The notes beneath the pieces are model-generated. The model worked only from the letters and a program-made list of their open reading frames with translations. It was not told the origin of the DNA and made no database searches. This document shows positions 40,960-45,449 of a stretch of 45,449 nt of DNA, piece after piece (the first letter of the stretch is position 1; each line of letters begins with the position of its first letter). The stretch covers positions 1-45,449 of the forward strand of contig JANQKY010000092.1 of assembly GCA_028280885.1 (NCBI GenBank). Reading direction: 5' to 3'. The translations under genes were made by a program, and so were the position numbers. Source of the DNA: Tepidamorphus sp. (GTDB lineage: Bacteria > Pseudomonadota > Alphaproteobacteria > Rhizobiales > Tepidamorphaceae).

Positions 40960-41643
40960 ATGGCCGATCCGGCAAAGCTGACCATTCGTGCAGAGTTCGA
41001 ACGCCCGGCGCCTGAAGATCTGGCGCCCTTCCAGACCGCGCCGACCGGCTGGGTCGCCGACGCGCAGGGCCGGCGCGGGGCGCTTCATCACCGGATCCGG
41101 CCGATCATCGAGACGGCCCGCTTCGTCGGCACGGCGCTTCCCGTGTGGTCGCGGCCGGCCGACAACCTCGCTCCCTATGCGGCGCTGAAATTCGCAAAGC
41201 CCGGCGACGTCCTGGTGGTCGCGACGGATGCCTGCGAGTCCGCCGCCGTCATGGGCGATATCCTGATCGGCATGGCGAAGAACGCCGGCATCGTCGCGGC
41301 GGTAACGGACGGTCTCGTCCGCGATGTCGCTGGCATCCGCGCGGTCGGCATCCCGACGTTTGCCGCCGGCCTGACGCCGAACTCGCCGCTCAAGGACGGC
41401 CCGGGCACGATCGGCCTGCCGATCGCGCTTGGCGGCGTCACCGTCAATCCCGGCGACATCGTGGTCGGCGATGCCGACGGCGTTGTCGTCGTCCAGCGCG
41501 GGGAGGCTGCCGGGGTCGCGGCGGCGCTTGCCGGGATCGCCACCAAGGAAGAGGCGATGGAGGCCTCGGTTGCCGCCGGCACCCGCTATCCGGCCTGGCT
41601 CGACGCGGTGCTGGCGTCGGACGACACCGTTTACCGTACCTGA
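40960..41643 (+). CDS. RraA-like aldolase/decarboxylase family protein
   Basis: A 227-residue protein of the RraA/HMG-aldolase superfamily. The core AALKFAKPGDVLVVATDACE, GDILIGMAKNAGIVAAVTDG and LVRDVAGIRAVGIPTFA contains the metal- and pyruvate-binding Asp/Arg of this fold. Members either inhibit RNase E or are class II pyruvate aldolases/oxaloacetate decarboxylases. The catabolic context favours the enzyme role, cleaving or decarboxylating an oxo-acid. AGAAGGAG lies seven bases before the ATG. Confidence 0.88.
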   Translation: MADPAKLTIRAEFERPAPEDLAPFQTAPTGWVADAQGRRGALHHRIRPIIETARFVGTALPVWSRPADNLAPYAALKFAKPGDVLVVATDACESAAVMGDILIGMAKNAGIVAAVTDGLVRDVAGIRAVGIPTFAAGLTPNSPLKDGPGTIGLPIALGGVTVNPGDIVVGDADGVVVVQRGEAAGVAAALAGIATKEEAMEASVAAGTRYPAWLDAVLASDDTVYRT

Positions 41644-41657
41644 GTGACGATCGGGCC

Positions 41658-42638
41658 ATGTCGCGGGAGAAGGTCAGGGTTCTGTATCTCAGCCATGCCG
41701 GCGACGATGTCTACCGGCTTATCCGGCAGGCCGCCGGCGCGGATTTCGAAGTGCTTTTCCTGAAGGCCGACTGCGACGAGGAGCGCTGCCGCAAGATCGC
41801 CCAATGCGAGGCCGTCATCTGCGCGGCGACGCCGCTTCAGCGCCATCATCTTGATGCCGCAGGCAAGCTCGCCGTGATCCATCACCAGGGCGTCGGCTGG
41901 CAGGACACGACCGACTGGCCGGAGATCAAGCGGCGCGGCCTGCCGCTGGCGATCACCACGGCGGGCACGACCATCGGCGTCGCCGAGCATACGGTGCTTT
42001 TGATGCTGGCGGCGGCGAAGCGATTGCCCTTCGCCGATGCCGAACTGCGCCGGGGGGTCTGGCACGTCAACGCGCTGCGCGGCGTCTCCAGGGAACTGTT
42101 CGGCAAGACGATCGGCTATGTCGGCATGGGACGCATCGCCGAGGCGGTCGCCGAGCGGCTGGCCGCCATCGGCTGCAGCGGGATCTATTTCGATCCGCGC
42201 GTCGGGCTCGATGACGCCGATCACCGCCGGCTCGGGCTTCGCGGCGGACGCCTCGACGAGGTTCTCGCCGCCGCCGACGTGCTGACCATCCATGTGCCCC
42301 TGACCGAGGCGACCCGTGGTCTGATCGACGGCGCGGCGCTGGCCAGGCTGAAGCCGGGGGCGATCGTCGTCAATACGGCGCGCGGCGGCATCGTCGACGA
42401 GGCCGCGCTTGCCGATGCGCTGCGGAGCGGCCATGTGCTGGCGGCCGGGCTCGACGTGTTCGAGCAGGAGCCGCCGCGACCCGACAATCCGCTGCTCGAC
42501 CTGCCCAATGTCGTCCTGACCCCGCATATCTCGGCCGGCACCGCCGATGCCATGCGGGAGAAGATGGGCGCGCTGTTCGACAATCTCAGGCGCTTCTTCG
42601 CCACCGGCGAACTGGAAAACCGCGTGACCTTTCCATGA
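41658..42638 (+). CDS. D-isomer-specific 2-hydroxyacid dehydrogenase
   Basis: A 326-residue NAD(P)-dependent dehydrogenase. The nucleotide fold is KTIGYVGMGRIAEAVAERLA; the catalytic triad is Arg in IVVNTARGGIVDE, Glu in LDVFEQEPPRP and His in VVLTPHISAGT. It would interconvert a 2-oxo acid and a D-2-hydroxy acid. Start ATG 41658, with CGGG upstream, 14 bases after the RraA-like stop. The frame stays open upstream inside the RraA-like gene, but that part is not coding. It overlaps the next gene (ATGA). Confidence 0.93.
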   Translation: MSREKVRVLYLSHAGDDVYRLIRQAAGADFEVLFLKADCDEERCRKIAQCEAVICAATPLQRHHLDAAGKLAVIHHQGVGWQDTTDWPEIKRRGLPLAITTAGTTIGVAEHTVLLMLAAAKRLPFADAELRRGVWHVNALRGVSRELFGKTIGYVGMGRIAEAVAERLAAIGCSGIYFDPRVGLDDADHRRLGLRGGRLDEVLAAADVLTIHVPLTEATRGLIDGAALARLKPGAIVVNTARGGIVDEAALADALRSGHVLAAGLDVFEQEPPRPDNPLLDLPNVVLTPHISAGTADAMREKMGALFDNLRRFFATGELENRVTFP

Positions 42639-43483
42639 GCGCCGCCCCGGAGGCCCTTCCGGTGGTCGACTGCCATGTCCATCTCTTCGATCCGGCCCGC
42701 TTTCCCTATAGCGATGTGACCCCCTACCGGCCTGCGCCGCACGAGACCGCGACGGTGGAGCAACTCCTCGGCGTTCTCGACACCCACGCGATCTCGCACG
42801 CGCTGCTGGTCACGCCAACCTCCGGCTATGGCAGCGACAATGCCGCCGCGGCCGATGCGATCGATCGCTATCCAGATCGGTTCCGGGGGATCGCGGTGGT
42901 GGAGCCCGAGGTCCCCGAGGCCGAAATCGGTACGCTGAAGGCCGGCGGCTTCGTCGGGGTGCGGCTCGATCTCGTCGCGCGCGGCGCGGCGTTCCTGACC
43001 GGGGCCGGTCGACGGCTCGTGGCGATGCTGCGCGATCAGGCGATGGCGCTTCAGCTTCAGGTCAGGGCGCCGGCGCTGACGTCGGAGATGGCGCGCCTGC
43101 TGCGTGAGGAGGCCGGTCCGGTCGTGATCGATCACATGGGCCTGCCCGACCCCGAGGCGGGTCGGGCGGAGCCGGGCTTTGCCGCCCTTCTTGCGCTTGC
43201 CGATTGCCCGCATGTCGCCGTCAAGCTGTCCGGTCCGTTCCGCTTTTCAGCGAAGCCGTATCCCTATCGCGACGCCGATGCCTATGCCGCGGCGATCCTT
43301 AAAGCCTTCGGGCCCGAGCGTTGCGTCTGGGGGTCCGACTGGCCCTTCGTGCGGATGGATCACCGGGTCGACTACGGACCATGCCGCGCAGCGCTCGACC
43401 GCTGGCTGCCTGACCCGGCGGCGCGGCGTCGGGTGCTGTGGGAGACGCCGCGCCGGCTGTTCGGCTTTGAGGCAGCCGTATGA
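42635..43483 (+). CDS. TIM-barrel amidohydrolase, PDC-lactonase-like
   Basis: A 282-residue metal-dependent hydrolase of the amidohydrolase_2 group. HVHLFDPARFPYS carries the N-terminal HxH, IDHMGLPDPEAG a further His, and CVWGSDWPFVRMDH the catalytic Asp. The family includes 2-pyrone-4,6-dicarboxylate lactonase (LigI) and sugar-acid lactonases. Next to a Gfo/Idh/MocA dehydrogenase it most simply opens an aldonolactone; next to a LigB-type dioxygenase an aromatic-derived lactone is also possible. Overlaps of four bases at both ends show tight coupling. Confidence 0.88.
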   Translation: MSAAPEALPVVDCHVHLFDPARFPYSDVTPYRPAPHETATVEQLLGVLDTHAISHALLVTPTSGYGSDNAAAADAIDRYPDRFRGIAVVEPEVPEAEIGTLKAGGFVGVRLDLVARGAAFLTGAGRRLVAMLRDQAMALQLQVRAPALTSEMARLLREEAGPVVIDHMGLPDPEAGRAEPGFAALLALADCPHVAVKLSGPFRFSAKPYPYRDADAYAAAILKAFGPERCVWGSDWPFVRMDHRVDYGPCRAALDRWLPDPAARRRVLWETPRRLFGFEAAV

Positions 43484-44478
43484 GTGTCGCGACACCGCCG
43501 CTGAAGATCGGCCTGATCGGCGCGGGCATGGTCAGCGCGCATCATCTGCGGGCCTGGGCCGGGATCGCGGAGGCCGACATTGTCGCGATCGCCGATCCGG
43601 ATGTTGTACGCGCGCAAGAGCGCGCCGGGGCGTTCGGGATCGAGGCGGTCTATGCCGATCCTGCTCGTATGCTGGCCGTGCAGGCTTGCGACGCCGTCGA
43701 TATCGCCGCGCCGGTGGAGCACCATCGCGCGTTGTGCGAACTGGCGGCGGACCACGACGTCGCCATCCTGTGCCAGAAGCCGCTGGCGGCGAGCCATGAC
43801 GAGGCTATCGCGACGGTCGACGCGGTCGGCGGCCGCGTCCGCTTCATGGTGCACGAAAACTGGCGTTTCCGGGCAAGCTATCGGACGATCGGAGCCTGTC
43901 TCGATGCCGGCCTTATCGGCGAGGTCACGGGCACGGGCCTCTCCGTCACGAGCTCCGGCCTGGTCGCCGATGCGACCGGCGCCTGTCCCGCGCTCAAGCG
44001 CCAGCCGTTCCTGGCCGATCTGCCGCGCCTTCTGGTCTTCGAGGTGCTGATCCATCACATCGACGTTCTGCGCTGGCTGTTCGGCGACCTGTCGCTCCGG
44101 TCGGCCACGCTGTCCCGGCACTGCGAGGCGGTTTGCGGCGAGGACACGGCCGCGATCGTCTTCGCCGCGGCCGGCGGGTTCGATGTCGCGCTTGAGGGGA
44201 GCCTGGTCTGCCCGGAGGCGCCGCAGGGCATCCGCGACGATCTGACGATCACCGGCAGGGATGGGACGATCCGCCTCTCCGACACCGTGCTGACGATCGA
44301 AGGCCGCCGGCCGGAGCGGTTCGGCTGGAGCGCGCAATCGCTCTACGCAAGCGCGTTCGAGGGGGCCTTGCGGCATTTCGCCGACCGGCTCGTCGACGGC
44401 GGGGCCTTCGAGACCGAGGCCGAGGACAACCTCACGGTCTTGCGTCTTGTCGACGAGGTCTATCGTGTTGCAGGCTGA
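43480..44478 (+). CDS. Gfo/Idh/MocA-family oxidoreductase, second copy
   Basis: A 332-residue NAD(P)-binding protein: IGLIGAGMVSAHHLRAWAG, ILCQKPLAASHDEAIATV (QKP in place of the usual EKP), and the catalytic-His region VFEVLIHHIDVLRWLFGD. It would oxidise a sugar or sugar alcohol, and its product could be the lactone for the preceding hydrolase. It is unlike the copy at 12403, which has EKP and a longer C-terminal domain. The start overlaps the lactonase stop (ATGA). Confidence 0.92.
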   Translation: MSVATPPLKIGLIGAGMVSAHHLRAWAGIAEADIVAIADPDVVRAQERAGAFGIEAVYADPARMLAVQACDAVDIAAPVEHHRALCELAADHDVAILCQKPLAASHDEAIATVDAVGGRVRFMVHENWRFRASYRTIGACLDAGLIGEVTGTGLSVTSSGLVADATGACPALKRQPFLADLPRLLVFEVLIHHIDVLRWLFGDLSLRSATLSRHCEAVCGEDTAAIVFAAAGGFDVALEGSLVCPEAPQGIRDDLTITGRDGTIRLSDTVLTIEGRRPERFGWSAQSLYASAFEGALRHFADRLVDGGAFETEAEDNLTVLRLVDEVYRVAG

Positions 44479-44512
44479 TTAGGATATCCGGTCCGAAGAC
44501 ACGAGAGAGGTC

Positions 44513-45316
44513 ATGACGCGCAACCCGTTCCCGCATAACGACGCCATGCCGGCCCTGTTCCTGTCCCATGGCGCGCCGACCCTGGTGTTCGACGATTGTC
44601 CGGCGCGGGATTTCCTTGGAAATATCGCCCGTGCGCTGCCGCGCCCGCGGGCGATCGTCGTGATGTCGGCCCATTTCGAGGCGGAGACGCCACTGGTCGG
44701 CGGGGCGCGAGACCCGGAGACGATCCACGACTTCCGCGGCTTTCCCGACGCGCTCTATCGGCTGCACTATCCCGCGAAGGGGGATCCGGACCTCGCAGAC
44801 GATATTGTCGGCCGGTTGCGCGACGGCGGGTTCGAGGCGGCGATCGATGCTGAGCGGGGCATGGATCATGGCATCTGGAACCCCCTGATGCTCGCCTATC
44901 CCGACGCCGACATTCCGATCGTGCCGCTGTCGATCGCGCCGGAGGCGAGCCCGGCGCATCACTTCGGGATCGGCCGGGCGCTGGCGCCCTTGCGCGCCGA
45001 CGGCGTGCTGCTCGTCGGGTCGGGCAGCATCACCCATAACCTCGGCCGGTTCGCCAAGGCCGACTATAGCCTGACCTCGGCGGCGGAGCCCTTCGTCGTC
45101 GAGTTCACCGACTGGATCGCCGAACGGGCGGTCGCGGGCGATGCGAAGACGCTGCTGGAGGGCCCGGAGGCATGGCCGCTGGGGCGCGAACACCATCCCG
45201 CCGACGACCATATCCTGCCGTTCTTCTTCGCGCTGGGCGCGGGCGGGCGCGCCCAGCGCCTGCATGCCTCGGTCAATTTCGGCATCCTGTCGATGGATGC
45301 GTATGCCTTTCGGTAA
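44513..45316 (+). CDS. class III extradiol dioxygenase (LigB/DODA/YgiD family)
   Basis: A 267-residue protein of the LigB superfamily. Candidate metal ligands are His in ALFLSHGAPTLVFDD, His in IVVMSAHFEAETP and His in ERGMDHGIWNPLMLAYPDAD, with a later His in VGSGSITHNLGRFAK. Members cleave catecholic substrates (DOPA dioxygenase, protocatechuate 4,5-dioxygenase); bacterial YgiD acts on L-DOPA. GAGAGG precedes the ATG by four bases. It is 34 bases after the oxidoreductase and probably co-transcribed, but its link to a sugar transporter is unclear. Confidence 0.9.
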   Translation: MTRNPFPHNDAMPALFLSHGAPTLVFDDCPARDFLGNIARALPRPRAIVVMSAHFEAETPLVGGARDPETIHDFRGFPDALYRLHYPAKGDPDLADDIVGRLRDGGFEAAIDAERGMDHGIWNPLMLAYPDADIPIVPLSIAPEASPAHHFGIGRALAPLRADGVLLVGSGSITHNLGRFAKADYSLTSAAEPFVVEFTDWIAERAVAGDAKTLLEGPEAWPLGREHHPADDHILPFFFALGAGGRAQRLHASVNFGILSMDAYAFR

Positions 45317-45355
45317 TCGGGTCGTTCCGTAGACGGGCTCGTCCGGTATCGGGGC

Positions 45356-45369
45356 CGCCCGAACGGGCG
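45356..45369. terminator. possible bidirectional terminator hairpin
   Basis: CGCCCG-AA-CGGGCG (45356-45369) is a perfect short inverted repeat in the gap between convergent genes. The loop is too tight for full pairing and there is no U-tract on either side, so this is a weak call. Confidence 0.3.
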
Positions 45370-45449
45370 TCAGGGCAGGTCCTTGATGATGGGCAGGATG
45401 GCGCGGAACAGGTCGGTGTCGCCGCGTTCCAGCCATTCGAACAGGACCA
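45370..45449 (-). CDS. C-terminal end of an unidentified leftward gene (partial)
   Basis: The last 80 bases encode, on the reverse strand, VLFEWLERGDTDLFRAILPI then IKDLP and a stop at 45370-45372. The codon pattern is coding-like and the orientation converges on the dioxygenase gene. Only 25 residues are visible, so no family can be assigned; the 5' part lies outside the window. Confidence 0.45.
   Translation of the reverse strand, partial: VLFEWLERGDTDLFRAILPIIKDLP

Noticed and set aside
41145..41657. Extension of the D-2-hydroxyacid dehydrogenase frame upstream
   Set aside because: The extension overlaps the RraA-like gene in another frame and is low-complexity; family length and start position support ATG 41658.
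1..45449. CRISPR arrays, tRNA/rRNA genes, prophage or insertion sequences
   Set aside because: No regularly spaced direct repeats, tRNA cloverleaf-like segments, integrase or transposase coding sequence were seen on either strand.

Overview
The window reads as an accessory catabolic segment of a high-GC alphaproteobacterium, most likely of the Hyphomicrobiales/Rhizobiales type. The evidence is compositional and contextual: strongly GC-biased third positions, tightly packed catabolic operons with start/stop overlaps, two complete TRAP (DctPQM) transporters, two ABC transporters, CoA-ester enzymes of the CaiB/MmgE-PrpD/MaoC type, and left-edge palindromic repeats of the GTCATNCCCGG type common in this group. 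No rRNA, tRNA, CRISPR array, phage gene or insertion sequence was seen. Genus assignment is not possible from sequence reading alone.

Layout. (1) 1-2047: an intergenic block of palindromic repeats, an uncharacterised 378-residue protein and a DUF6429-like small protein. (2) 2066-7976: a leftward TRAP operon (dctP, dctQ, dctM, then a LacI-family regulator whose helix-turn-helix is preceded only by an ATA codon), with two tandem gluconate-repressor-like operators in front of dctP, divergent from an M81/MlrC-type metallopeptidase. (3) 7973-17540: a leftward operon encoding an SsuABC/TauABC-like ABC transporter, a Gfo/Idh/MocA oxidoreductase, an AgaS-type sugar isomerase/deaminase, a ROK kinase, a PF08013 (KbaZ/GatZ) protein and NagA. 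It faces a regulator that fuses an RpiR-type DNA-binding domain to a DeoR-type sensor domain. Together the enzymes spell a complete N-acetylgalactosamine/galactosamine route ending at fructose 6-phosphate if the PF08013 protein is a tagatose-6-phosphate 4-epimerase; no tagatose kinase or aldolase is present.

(4) 17541-34822: a CoA-thioester catabolic locus of five transcription units. It holds two CaiB/BaiF CoA-transferases, a GntR/UTRA regulator, an acetyl-CoA hydrolase/transferase, two MmgE/PrpD proteins, a PaaK-like ligase, an amidase, a crotonase lacking the usual catalytic glutamates, a second TRAP transporter, an acyl-CoA dehydrogenase, a MaoC hydratase, a GAF protein and a PuuE-like polysaccharide-deacetylase-fold amidohydrolase. 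Four copies of a TTTGTCCGGACAAA palindrome sit over the promoters of all these units, each next to a -35-like hexamer, and define a compact regulon that the local GntR protein probably controls. The enzyme set suggests uptake and ring-opening of a cyclic imide- or amide-like compound, deamidation, CoA activation and beta-oxidation-like processing.

(5) 34886-45316: an HSL-type esterase, then an FCD-type GntR regulator divergent from a sugar ABC transporter (MalEFGK-like) operon that continues into an RraA-like aldolase, a D-2-hydroxyacid dehydrogenase, a TIM-barrel lactonase-like hydrolase, a Gfo/Idh/MocA dehydrogenase and a LigB-type dioxygenase. A perfect inverted repeat, TCAATAATCTTATTGA, overlaps the probable promoter between regulator and operon. 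The window ends in the C-terminus of an unidentified leftward gene.
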